From Comamonas koreensis (GTDB lineage Bacteria > Pseudomonadota > Gammaproteobacteria > Burkholderiales > Burkholderiaceae_C): DNA of 64,000 bases. The notes under the pieces were generated by a model. It saw only the letters and a list, made by a program, of their open reading frames with translations. It searched no databases and was not told the origin of the DNA. The stretch is taken from positions 1 through 64,000 of the forward strand of contig NZ_JAJNCT010000036.1 in the NCBI RefSeq assembly GCF_021026195.1, read 5' to 3'. The position numbers and the translations under genes were made by a program. Shown here piece after piece: positions 1-7,304 of this stretch (position 1 is the first letter of the stretch; each line of letters begins with the position of its first letter).

Positions 1-1343
1 ACCACCGAGACCGGGAAGCTGGTGCCGGTCAGATCGACGGGCGTGATATTGGCAGGCCAGACCACTTGTTTAGAGATACTCAGCTGTGCAGCATGGCAGG
101 CGAGCGATGCTGTAGCTGGCGTATTGACCTGGCCAGTGGGCGAGACAAAGTCGGTGCCCGGCGTGATGGTATTGGTCACTGACGGGGTATCGATGCAAGC
201 CTGGCGGCCGGCAACGCTGTTGGGCCAGACAACCGGCACGGTGATGGTGCAGCCGCCCGACGGGATCGTGAAGGCGCTGTTGCTGACGACGTTAGAGCCG
301 GGTGACGCACTGAGGCTGTTGGCGGTGCAGGTGCTGCCCACGGTGCCGTTGCCCACCACCAGCGGTGCGGGCAGGTTGTCGGTCAGGTTGACGTTGCTGA
401 TGTCGGTGGGCGTGCCGTTGGACAGCGTGATCGTGAGCGCTGCGGTGTTGTCGCTGCCACCCAGATAGAGATCGGTCTTGTCAAAGCTCTTGCTGATCTT
501 GGGCAGGCCGCAGGCGCCATTCTCCGAGGTGGCGGCATTCAGAAATGCAGGAGCCACCTTGGTTTTGTTGGCGTTCCAAGGGTCGCCGATGAAAGGAGAG
601 ATGTCCACCACGGCAAAAACACAGGCGCCCTTGCCGGCGTTCGATTGGGCAGTGGGAATCAGCAGGCCGTATACGTTGTTGGTGGGCGTGGCGCCTGGCG
701 CCGGGAAACTGGCTGGAGGGGTACCGGAGGCCAGGTACAGCGCATTGCTTGCAGGCACCTTGTTGATATAGGTGATATAGCCGCCTGCGAAAGGGTTCAG
801 CGCACTGAAGGAGGTCGCGAAGGGAGAGTTGGTGTTCAGCGGAAAGGAGGCAATCCCATTCAGCTGGCTGCCCAGCTCGAATGCAGAGCCCGTGCCACCA
901 TTGAGCGCAGCCACTAGTCTGCCGCCGTTGCCGCCGTTCTCCGCCTCACAGCAACCATCGATAAAGAAAACGATGGAATTGGCCCAGCGGTTGGCGACGG
1001 CGCTTTGCAGTACTGCCCAGTTGGTGGGGTCGATCGGCTTGTAGGTAGCCGCGACAATCACGATGTCATAGGGCGAGCCCGATGCTGCGGTGAAGGTGGC
1101 CTGCGAGATGGCATTGGGATTGCCCAGCTCCGACAACTTGGTGAGATCGCTGGGATTGGCCAGCGCGCTGGCAAACTCGTTTTGCAGATTCAGGTAGGCG
1201 TCGACGGCGTCAGGTTTTTCTGGATTGGGGTCAGTGATATTGGTGGTCAGCAGCAGCACCTTTTGCGCAAAGGCATGCTGTGCGCCGAGACACAGGAGCA
1301 AGGCTGCGATCAGCAGCCGGAAAAACGTCAATGGATGGGTCAT
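1..1343 (-). CDS. Secreted DUF11-like repeat protein (3' end outside window)
   Basis: The reading frame opens at an ATG (1343-1341) and stays open to the window edge, giving at least 447 residues with no stop. Residues 1-26 form a clear signal peptide (hydrophobic LLIAALLLCLGA, cleavage after AFA). About residues 27-280 look like an alpha/beta domain: strands KVLLLTT, YDIVIVAA and SIVFFIDG alternate with helices, and a Cys-Cys pair (DGCCEAENGG) follows the third strand. From about residue 288 (ISKSFDKTDLYLGGSDNT) a DUF11-type beta-sandwich repeat begins, with the phrases LTDNLP and GGCTITVPV; a second starts near residue 421 (LSISKQVVWPANITP). Such repeats are known from exported surface or matrix proteins. 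A 9-bp tandem repeat lies directly upstream in the same frame (see repeat entry), so a GTG at 1409 is a possible alternative start, but the signal peptide favours 1343. The exact function is unknown. Confidence 0.8.
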   Translation of the reverse strand, partial: MTHPLTFFRLLIAALLLCLGAQHAFAQKVLLLTTNITDPNPEKPDAVDAYLNLQNEFASALANPSDLTKLSELGNPNAISQATFTAASGSPYDIVIVAATYKPIDPTNWAVLQSAVANRWANSIVFFIDGCCEAENGGNGGRLVAALNGGTGSAFELGSQLNGIASFPLNTNSPFATSFSALNPFAGGYITYINKVPASNALYLASGTPPASFPAPGATPTNNVYGLLIPTAQSNAGKGACVFAVVDISPFIGDPWNANKTKVAPAFLNAATSENGACGLPKISKSFDKTDLYLGGSDNTAALTITLSNGTPTDISNVNLTDNLPAPLVVGNGTVGSTCTANSLSASPGSNVVSNSAFTIPSGGCTITVPVVWPNSVAGRQACIDTPSVTNTITPGTDFVSPTGQVNTPATASLACHAAQLSISKQVVWPANITPVDLTGTSFPVSV

Positions 1344-1354
1344 TTCTCTTACCG

Positions 1355-1407
1355 TTGGGCCTGTTGGGCCTGTTGGGCCTGTTGGGTCTGTTGGGTCTGT
1401 TGAGTCC
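1355..1407 (-). repeat. 9-bp tandem repeat (5 copies plus a degenerate sixth)
   Basis: On the + strand the unit TTGGGCCTG occurs three times (1355-1381), then TTGGGTCTG twice (1382-1399), then a decayed copy (1400-1407). Read on the minus strand it is in frame with the DUF11 protein start at 1343 with no intervening stop, and would encode Thr-Asp-Pro twice and Thr-Gly-Pro three times after a GTG at 1409-1407. Unit-number change would preserve frame but alter leader length or an N-terminal extension. Confidence 0.85.
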
Positions 1408-1428
1408 ACGAGGCGCGCAAGCGCACGC

Positions 1429-1455
1429 CTATCTTCGATAGTAACAATTATTGTT
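1429..1455. promoter_or_regulatory. Two adjacent 13-bp palindromes upstream of the DUF11 gene
   Basis: CTATCTTCGATAG (1429-1441) and AACAATTATTGTT (1443-1455) are perfect inverted repeats separated by one base, in an AT-rich stretch about 90-110 bp upstream of the DUF11 gene. They are candidate operator sites for that gene; no regulator is assigned. Confidence 0.35.
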
Positions 1456-1791
1456 TATATGTATCAATATGAATCATAACTTGGGCGTAATGATCCCCAT
1501 ACGAGCAACTGATGCAGGCCGGATGGGCGCGCAGAGCCGCTGTTATGAATTGAGACTTAGAATAAAAATGTACAGTCGATTGATGAATTGATATGTCTGT
1601 TTTTTGGGCAGAACGGCGTCGCCCAGGCAAACAAATGTCATCCACTGGTGCAACGGAGAACAGCACCTGGTGTGACGTTCAGGTGCTATTAAATACAGAG
1701 CGGCAACGGCACAGGAGGGCGCTGAGCAGGCATGGGGCCTGGTGCATGCGCCTCTCCCCCTGCGCAGCGGCCAGCGGGTGGCCGCGCTGCG
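1456..1791. other. Intergenic region without a recognised gene
   Basis: This AT-richer stretch separates the 5' region of the DUF11 gene from the 3' end of panC. No convincing coding frame, RNA gene or T-tailed terminator is visible. A GC-rich inverted repeat (about 1765-1795, GCAGCGGCCA with TGGCCGCGCTGC) overlaps the end of panC but has no T-tract. Confidence 0.5.
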
Positions 1792-2640
1792 TCAGAACTC
1801 CAGGTTGTCGATCAAGCGCGTGCTGCCCAGCCGCGCCGCACCCAGCACCACCAAGGGTGCGCTGGCCAGATCGCCTGCAGCGGGTGCCAGCAGGTTGTGG
1901 CGCTGGCGCACGGTCAGGTAGTCGGGCTCCCAGCCTTGGGCGCGCAGGGCCTGCATGGCCTGGGCTTCCAGCACAGCCAGGTCGCCCGGCGTGTTGCGGG
2001 CGGCGGCGGCCAGTGCCTGCAGCGCTTGTGACAAGGCCATGGCCTGCTGGCGCTCGGCCGCGCTCAGGTAGCCATTGCGCGAGCTCAGTGCCAGGCCGTC
2101 GTCAGCGCGTGCGGTGGGGCAGCCGATGATCTCGATGGGCAGCGCAAACTGCGCCACCATGCGGCGGATGACCATCAGCTGCTGGTAGTCCTTCCAGCCA
2201 AAGATGGCCGCACCCCCGCCGGTGGTGGCAAACACGCAACTGAACAGCTTCATGACGACAGTGCAGACGCCGGTGAAAAAGCCGGGGCGGAACGCGCCTT
2301 CCAGAATGTCGGCGAGGGCCGGGTCGGGCTGCACCTTGAACAGCTGGGGCTCGGGGTAGAGGTCCTTCTCGCGCGGCGCAAACAGGATGTCGCAGCCAGC
2401 CGCCTGCAGCTGGTCGCAGTCGTTCTCCCAGGTGCGCGGATAGCTGTCGAAGTCTTCGCTGGGCAAGAACTGCAGGCGGTTGACGAAGATGCTCGCCACT
2501 GTCACCGCGCCATGGCGTTTGGCCTCATGCACCAGCGAGATATGGCCCGCATGCAGATTGCCCATGGTGGGCACAAAGGCGGGCCGGCCGCGCTCGGCCA
2601 GGGCTTGTCGAAGTTCGGCGATGGTATGGACGATTTGCAT
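1792..2640 (-). CDS. panC: Pantoate--beta-alanine ligase
   Basis: PanC condenses pantoate and beta-alanine with ATP to give pantothenate, the last step of vitamin B5 synthesis in the cytoplasm. The 282-residue length is normal. The nucleotide-binding signature [10 protein letters not shown] lies at residues 24-33, and the conserved loop LSSRNGYLS follows in the second half. The start at 2640 ([10 protein letters not shown]) matches the family N-terminus; a longer frame to 2685 adds only a low-complexity leader and was not used. No panB or panD is adjacent, so the pathway is split on this chromosome. Confidence 0.95.
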   Translation of the reverse strand: MQIVHTIAELRQALAERGRPAFVPTMGNLHAGHISLVHEAKRHGAVTVASIFVNRLQFLPSEDFDSYPRTWENDCDQLQAAGCDILFAPREKDLYPEPQLFKVQPDPALADILEGAFRPGFFTGVCTVVMKLFSCVFATTGGGAAIFGWKDYQQLMVIRRMVAQFALPIEIIGCPTARADDGLALSSRNGYLSAAERQQAMALSQALQALAAAARNTPGDLAVLEAQAMQALRAQGWEPDYLTVRQRHNLLAPAAGDLASAPLVVLGAARLGSTRLIDNLEF

Positions 2641-2755
2641 GGTGGGCAGGGGCAGTGCTGCAGGGAGCGCCGAGCATAGCAGCACACAAATGGGCTTTGT
2701 ATGGGGCTATTTCTGGTGTCTATGGTTTGCCCCTGGTCGCCGCATGCGCTTGCCC

Positions 2756-2890
2756 TATAATTTTCCCGTCGCGGCGCGCAAACCCGGTGTACCGGTGGTT
2801 GCAGCGCACGCCTGGGTCAGCCGACTCCGTGTCAGGCCAGTCGCATTTGGGCCTCTGTTCCCGCAAAGGGGACAGAGGCTTTTCCCTTTT
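2756..2890 (+). ncRNA. Candidate small RNA or leader RNA upstream of the Hsp70-like gene
   Basis: A consensus -10 box TATAAT (2756-2761) is followed by a GC-rich, foldable stretch (GCAA...TTGC stem around 2778-2801, CCTG...CAGG around 2811-2835) and ends in a strong terminator hairpin (2851-2879) plus T-rich tail. This would give a transcript of about 115 nt. No good -35 box at the ideal spacing is visible, and the sequence does not match 4.5S, tmRNA or 6S RNA as far as I can judge. It could equally be an attenuated 5' leader of the gene starting at 2971. Confidence 0.35.
2851..2890 (+). terminator. Rho-independent terminator in the leader of the Hsp70-like gene
   Basis: The arms GCCTCTGTTCCC (2851-2862) and GGGGACAGAGGC (2868-2879) pair over 12 bp with one G-T wobble and a 5-nt loop, followed by TTTTCCCTTTTTT. 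No gene ends just upstream on this strand, so it terminates either a small RNA or the leader transcript. Confidence 0.7.
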
Positions 2891-2970
2891 TTACCGGCAC
2901 CTTGCCTGCATTCTGCGCAGTCTGCATGCCTTGCTTTTTTCGTCCGATTCTCCCGTCGGACCTGGTCTTT

Positions 2971-4236
2971 ATGTCATCTGCACCCGCCATCCTGGGCATT
3001 GATTTCGGCACTTCCAATTCCGCCATGGCGTTCAAGGCCGACCTGGCTGCGCCCGGGCCTTCCACGCTGTTGCAGGCCGAGGGCGCCTCGCAAGCGATGC
3101 CAACGGCTGTGTTTTTCAACACCGAGGACCACAGCACCCACTACGGGCGCGATGCCGTCTCACGCTATCTGGAAGGCACCGAAGGCCGGCTGATGCGCTC
3201 GCTCAAAAGCCTGCTGGGCAGCGCGCTGATGCAGGAGAAAACGGTGGTACACGGCAAGATGGTGGCCTACCAGGACATCGTCGCGCTGTTTGTGCAGCAG
3301 CTGGCCGCCACGGCCGAGCGCCAGATTGGCCATCTGCCCACCACCGTGGTTATGGGCCGGCCCGTGCATTTTGTCGACGAGGACGCCGGGCGCGACCAGG
3401 CCGCGCAAACCGCGCTGCAGCTGGCGGCGCAGGCAGCGGGTTTCAAGGATGTGCGTTTTCAGCTGGAGCCGATTGCCGCGGCGCTGGACTATGAGCAGCG
3501 CATTGCGAATGAAGCGCTGGTGCTGGTGGTCGACATTGGCGGCGGTACCTCGGACTTCACCGTGGTGCGCCTGGGCCCCGAGCGCCGCAACAAGCCCGAA
3601 CGCAGCGGCGACATTCTGGCTACCACCGGCGTGCACATTGGCGGTACCGACTTTGACCGGCGCCTCAGCCTGATGGCGGCCATGCCGCTGTTGGGCCTGC
3701 AGCATGTGGGGCCCAGCGGGCGCGAGGTGCCCAGCGCGGTGTTCCATGACTTGTCGACCTGGCACCTGATCCAGTGGCTGTACAGCCCGCAGCGCCAGCG
3801 CGAGGTGCAGGCGCTGCGCAGCAGCTACAGCGACACGGTCTTGCATGACCGGCTGGTGTGCCTGCTGCAGGAGCACTGGGGCCACCGCCTGGCCAATGCG
3901 GTTGAGGAGACCAAGATCGGTCTGTCCAACCAGCAAAGCGTGCAAAAGCTGGAGGTTGATTGGCTGGAGCCGGGCCTCAGCCCCGAGGTCTGGCCCGCCG
4001 ATCTGCAGCAATGCCTGCAGGCCTTGCTGGCCCAGGTGGCGCAGTGCGCGCTGAACTGTGTGCAGGCCGCCGGCCTGCAGCAAGGGCAGATCGATGCGAT
4101 CTACCTGACGGGTGGTTCATCGGCCTTGCAGCCGCTGCGCGCGGCGCTGGCCCAGGCTTTTCCGGATACGCCCCAGGTCGAGGGCGATCTGTTTGGTGGT
4201 GTGGCGGCGGGCCTGGTGCACGGGCAGGCGCTTTAA
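2971..4236 (+). CDS. Hsp70/DnaK-family chaperone-like ATPase (YegD type)
   Basis: A 421-residue actin-fold ATPase of the Hsp70 family. The phosphate-1 loop GIDFGTSNSAMA is near residue 10, the phosphate-2 loop VVDIGGGTSDF near residue 186, and the adenosine motif YLTGGSSALQPL near residue 377. It stops shortly after the ATPase domain and so lacks the substrate-binding domain of canonical DnaK, as in E. coli YegD. The ATG at 2971 (MSSAPAILGID) was chosen because it precedes the first conserved strand directly; the upstream extension to 2902 runs through non-conserved sequence. It is a single gene convergent with rsmI. Its substrate is unknown. Confidence 0.85.
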   Translation: MSSAPAILGIDFGTSNSAMAFKADLAAPGPSTLLQAEGASQAMPTAVFFNTEDHSTHYGRDAVSRYLEGTEGRLMRSLKSLLGSALMQEKTVVHGKMVAYQDIVALFVQQLAATAERQIGHLPTTVVMGRPVHFVDEDAGRDQAAQTALQLAAQAAGFKDVRFQLEPIAAALDYEQRIANEALVLVVDIGGGTSDFTVVRLGPERRNKPERSGDILATTGVHIGGTDFDRRLSLMAAMPLLGLQHVGPSGREVPSAVFHDLSTWHLIQWLYSPQRQREVQALRSSYSDTVLHDRLVCLLQEHWGHRLANAVEETKIGLSNQQSVQKLEVDWLEPGLSPEVWPADLQQCLQALLAQVAQCALNCVQAAGLQQGQIDAIYLTGGSSALQPLRAALAQAFPDTPQVEGDLFGGVAAGLVHGQAL

Positions 4237-4257
4237 GCCCCAACGCCCCAACGGCGA

Positions 4258-5190
4258 TCAGTCGCCGGCTTGCTCGGCATCGCGCTTCCAGGCCAGGGCC
4301 GTGTCATACAGCGCATTGCGCGGCGCGCCGCTAATGTCAGCGGCCAGTTTGACGGCGGTCTTGGTCGGCAGCTCGGCCAGCAGCAGCGCCAGCACGCGGT
4401 GCGCATCGGCCAGGCTATCGGTCTGCACCGCCTGCGGGTGCAGCAGCAGCGCAAACTCGCCCTTGCTGCGGTGCGGGTCGGCGGCCAGCCAGGCGGGTAC
4501 ATCAGCCGCAGGCATGGTGGCAATGTCTTCAAACTGCTTGGTCAGCTCACGGCCCAAGGTCACGGGCCGGTCTTGCAGCACGGCCAGCGCCTGGGCCAGG
4601 TCGGCAATGCGGTGCGGTGCTTCCAGCAATACCAGGGTGCGCGGATCTTGCGCCAGTTGGGCCACGGCCTGCTGGCGCTCTTGCGCCTTGGTCGGCAAAA
4701 AGCCGATGAAAGCAAAGCCGCTGCTGGCGCCTTCGCCGGCCACCGCACCGGCGGCACTGACCAGCGCGGTCACGCTGCTGGCGCCGGGCAGCGGGCTGAC
4801 GCGCAGGCCTGCACGCGCCACGGCCGCTGCCAGGCGTGCGCCCGGGTCGCTCACCCCGGGCGTGCCGGCATCGCTCACGTAGGCAATGCGCTGGCCTTGC
4901 TGCAGGCGGTTGATGACCTGCTCGGCCGCCTCGGCCTCGTTGTGTTGGTGTACCGCAATCAGCTGGCCGCCCGACTTGCCAACCCCGTAGGCACGTAGCA
5001 TGCTGTGGGTGTGGCGGGTGTCCTCGCAGGCCACGGCATCGGCCAGCTCCAGCACATGCAGTGCGCGCAGGGTGATGTCGGCCAGGTTGCCGATCGGGGT
5101 GGCCACCACATACAAGGTGGAGGCGGGGTAGTGCTGGGTGCCGGCTGCAGCCTGGGCTGCTTGCAAAGCGGAGGTGAAAGATGCAGACAC
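4258..5190 (-). CDS. rsmI: 16S rRNA (cytidine(1402)-2'-O)-methyltransferase
   Basis: RsmI uses SAM to 2'-O-methylate C1402 in the ribosomal decoding centre. The SAM-dependent tetrapyrrole-methylase-type fold is evident from ATPIGNLADIT (about residues 30-40), CEDTRHT, YVSDAGTPGVSDPG and LPGASSVTALVSAAG. I chose the GTG at 5190 because AAGGA lies 9 nt upstream of it; this gives 310 residues. The start lies inside the first codons of the divergent yraN gene, so the two genes overlap head to head by 10 bp. The neighbourhood mirrors E. coli yraL-yraN-diaA-dolP. Confidence 0.93.
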   Translation of the reverse strand: MSASFTSALQAAQAAAGTQHYPASTLYVVATPIGNLADITLRALHVLELADAVACEDTRHTHSMLRAYGVGKSGGQLIAVHQHNEAEAAEQVINRLQQGQRIAYVSDAGTPGVSDPGARLAAAVARAGLRVSPLPGASSVTALVSAAGAVAGEGASSGFAFIGFLPTKAQERQQAVAQLAQDPRTLVLLEAPHRIADLAQALAVLQDRPVTLGRELTKQFEDIATMPAADVPAWLAADPHRSKGEFALLLHPQAVQTDSLADAHRVLALLLAELPTKTAVKLAADISGAPRNALYDTALAWKRDAEQAGD

Positions 5191-5627
5191 CGTGGAAGAT
5201 CCTTGAAAAATGGCGAGGCCAAAGCCCGCCTGCTGCATCGCCCAGGGCTGCCAGCGAAGGGGCCGACAACAGCAAGCTGCGGGGCCAGCAGGCAGAAGAT
5301 GCCGCGCTCCATTATCTCCAACAACAGGGCCTGCGCCTGCTGGCGCGCAATTACCGCACACCCGGGCGCGGCGGCGGCGAGATCGATCTGGTGATGCAGG
5401 AGCGCGATGGCACCGTCGTGTTTGTCGAGGTGCGCCAGCGCCAGCACAGCGGCTTTGGCGGTGCGGGTGGCAGCATCGGCAGCACCAAGCAGCGGCGCAT
5501 CATCCTGGCCGCCAGGCACTACCTGGCCAGTCTGCGCCAGCAGCCGGCCTGCCGTTTTGATGCGGTGCTGGTCGAGCAGGAGATCGTCTGGCTGCGGGCG
5601 GCTTTTGATGTGCCCGACGGGGGATAA
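5181..5627 (+). CDS. yraN: YraN/UPF0102 family protein
   Basis: A 148-residue member of the UPF0102 family, which has a restriction-endonuclease-like fold. The core motif GEIDLV followed by VVFVEVRQR (about residues 66-92) carries the acidic residues that align with nuclease active sites; the biochemical role is unproven. The start at 5181 has GGAGG six bases upstream. About 30 residues precede the conserved core (LRGQQAEDAALHYL), slightly longer than usual. It is divergent from and overlaps rsmI by 10 bp. Confidence 0.9.
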   Translation: MQTPWKILEKWRGQSPPAASPRAASEGADNSKLRGQQAEDAALHYLQQQGLRLLARNYRTPGRGGGEIDLVMQERDGTVVFVEVRQRQHSGFGGAGGSIGSTKQRRIILAARHYLASLRQQPACRFDAVLVEQEIVWLRAAFDVPDGG

Positions 5628-5628
5628 G

Positions 5629-5728
5629 AGCCCTCTGCAACATAGCCCGCTATTAACTGCAAAAGACGCCTCGCGTCTCATCCCGTTCCGCGTCCATCCC
5701 ATTCGGCGAGGGTCTTGCAAAGGGTCCT
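5629..5728. repeat. Dispersed palindromic element, copy A
   Basis: The stretch has inverted ends CCCTCTGCAA (5631-5640) and TTGCAAAGGG (5715-5724) and internal segments GCGTCCATCCC and GGCGAGGGT. The same ends and internal segments, in the opposite orientation, occur at 62195-62314. It fills most of the gap between yraN and diaA. The size (about 100 bp), the terminal inverted repeats and the intergenic location suggest a REP/MITE-like non-autonomous element. Confidence 0.7.
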
Positions 5729-5827
5729 GAACCGCGCCGTTGCTGGACTATAGATGGCCTTGGGCGCTGAGAAAAGTCGTCATCCCGACCCGAGGGGGAA
5801 ACCTGCCAAGGTTATCATCGGGCCTCC

Positions 5828-6427
5828 ATGCTTGAGCAACACATCCAACAGCACTTTATCGATAGCGCCGATCTCCACTACCAGGTGTCACAGGAGATGA
5901 GCGAAAGCGTCGCCAGCGCGGTCTACGCGCTGCTCGCCTGTGTGACCAGCGGCAACAAGGTGATGTGCTGCGGCAATGGCCTGTCCTGGGCGCAGGCAGC
6001 GCAGTTTGCCGCCATGTGCGTCAGCGGCATGGAGCGCGAGCGCCCCGAGCTGGCCGCCCTGGTACTGGACAACGGCGCGCTGGCGCAGGCCCAGCTGGGC
6101 AGCAGCCTGACGGCCGAAGCCCTGTCCCAAGGCCTGGCGCGCCAGGTGCGAACTTTGGGCCAGCCTGGCGATCTATTGCTGGTCATAAGTGCCGATGGCC
6201 ATGACCGTGCGCTGCTCGGCGCGATCGACGCAGCGCATGAGCGCGACATGTCGGCCGTGGTGCTGACCGGCCGCACCGGCGGCCTGCTGGCCAATGCCTT
6301 GAGCGAAACCGATGTGTTAATGCGCGTGCCCCATGACCGCAGCACCCGCGTGCGCGAGGTGCACCAGCTGGTGCTGCACTGCCTCGTTGACGGAATCGAT
6401 ACCCAATTGTTAGGAGAAGAGGAATGA
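5828..6427 (+). CDS. diaA: SIS-domain protein, DiaA/GmhA type
   Basis: A 199-residue sugar isomerase (SIS) domain protein. The phosphosugar-binding loop region reads CGNGLSWAQAAQFAA near residue 49, a departure from the usual GNGGSAADA, followed by LLLVISADGHDRALL and VLTGRTGG. GmhA isomerises sedoheptulose 7-phosphate; DiaA binds DnaA and promotes replication initiation. Position in the yraN-diaA-dolP order favours DiaA, and the altered loop argues against classical isomerase activity, but the sequence alone does not prove this. The stop overlaps the start of dolP by four bases, indicating translational coupling. Confidence 0.75.
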   Translation: MLEQHIQQHFIDSADLHYQVSQEMSESVASAVYALLACVTSGNKVMCCGNGLSWAQAAQFAAMCVSGMERERPELAALVLDNGALAQAQLGSSLTAEALSQGLARQVRTLGQPGDLLLVISADGHDRALLGAIDAAHERDMSAVVLTGRTGGLLANALSETDVLMRVPHDRSTRVREVHQLVLHCLVDGIDTQLLGEEE

Positions 6428-7242
6428 TGCCTGTGTCTTGGAAGCGACTGACCCTGAGTCTGGTGGCGGCTGGAACGGTCGCTGCGACCGTCTCGGGTTG
6501 CATTCCGCTGGTGATCGGCGGCGCCGCCGTCGGTGGCACGGTGATGGCAATCGACCGCCGCACCGCTGGCATCCAGGTGGAGGACGAAAGCATAGAGCTG
6601 CGCGTGGCCAGCGCCATCCGCGAACGTGCCGGCAATGATGGCCATATCAATGTCACCAGCTACAACCGCCAGGTGCTGCTGACCGGGGAAGCGCCGAACG
6701 AGGCCTTCAAGCAAAAGGCCGAAGAGGCCGCCAAGGCTGCGCAGAACGTGCGCTCCGTCGTCAACGATGTGGCGGTGATGTTCAACTCCAGCCTGTCGCA
6801 GCGCTCCAGCGATACCCTGATCACCGGCAAGGTGCGCGCGAGCATCATCGATGCCAAGGACCTCAGCTCCAGCGCCATCAAGGTGCTGACCGAGCGCAAT
6901 GTGGTCTACCTGATGGGCCGTGTGACCGAGCGCGAATCCAAGCGCGCCGCTGAAATCGCCCGGGGCGTGGCCAATGTGCAAAAGGTCGTGCGCGTTTTCG
7001 AGATCATCAGTGAAGACGAGCTCAAGTCCCTGAGCAACAACCGCAGCACCGGCAATGCCGCGCCGGTGGTCAACGACAGCAGCGCATCGGCCATCAGCAC
7101 CCCGGCAGCGACCGTCGTGCCCGCACCAGCGGCCGCACCAGCAGCGCCTGCGGCAGCTCCCGTGTCTACCGGCGTGACGACCTCGCCGGTCAGCACCACG
7201 CCTGTGCAGCCGCTCAACGATGGGTTCACGACCAAGCCCTGA
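6424..7242 (+). CDS. dolP: BON-domain outer-membrane lipoprotein, DolP-like
   Basis: A 272-residue exported lipoprotein. The N-terminus has a basic-hydrophobic signal ending in the lipobox VSGC near residue 24. Two BON (phospholipid-binding) domains follow: one around IELRVASAIRERAGNDGHINV, the other around ITGKVRASIIDAKDLSSSAI. DolP supports outer-membrane integrity and envelope homeostasis in E. coli. Unlike the E. coli protein it has a roughly 65-residue Ala/Pro/Thr-rich tail after the second BON domain, so it is longer than usual. GGAGAAGAGG precedes the start; an ATG three bases on (6427) is equally possible. Confidence 0.88.
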   Translation: MMPVSWKRLTLSLVAAGTVAATVSGCIPLVIGGAAVGGTVMAIDRRTAGIQVEDESIELRVASAIRERAGNDGHINVTSYNRQVLLTGEAPNEAFKQKAEEAAKAAQNVRSVVNDVAVMFNSSLSQRSSDTLITGKVRASIIDAKDLSSSAIKVLTERNVVYLMGRVTERESKRAAEIARGVANVQKVVRVFEIISEDELKSLSNNRSTGNAAPVVNDSSASAISTPAATVVPAPAAAPAAPAAAPVSTGVTTSPVSTTPVQPLNDGFTTKP

Positions 7243-7260
7243 GCCTGCTCAGCACGCAAC

Positions 7261-7287
7261 AAAAAGGCCGCATCCGCGGCCTTTTTT
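7261..7287. terminator. Bidirectional Rho-independent terminator
   Basis: AAAAAGGCCGC (7261-7271) and GCGGCC plus T6 (7276-7287) form a short GC stem flanked by an A-run and a T-run. It can end dolP on the + strand and the dehydrogenase gene on the minus strand. Confidence 0.9.
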
Positions 7288-7304
7288 GCGTTCGGGGAAA
7301 GCGA

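Noticed and set aside
22..917. Plus-strand open frames across the first kilobase
   Set aside because: They run antisense to the long minus-strand frame with a signal peptide and repeat domains, and have no family-like content or start signals.
1593..2129. Plus-strand frame antisense to panC
   Set aside because: Arg/Pro/Ser-rich shadow of a highly conserved gene on the other strand.
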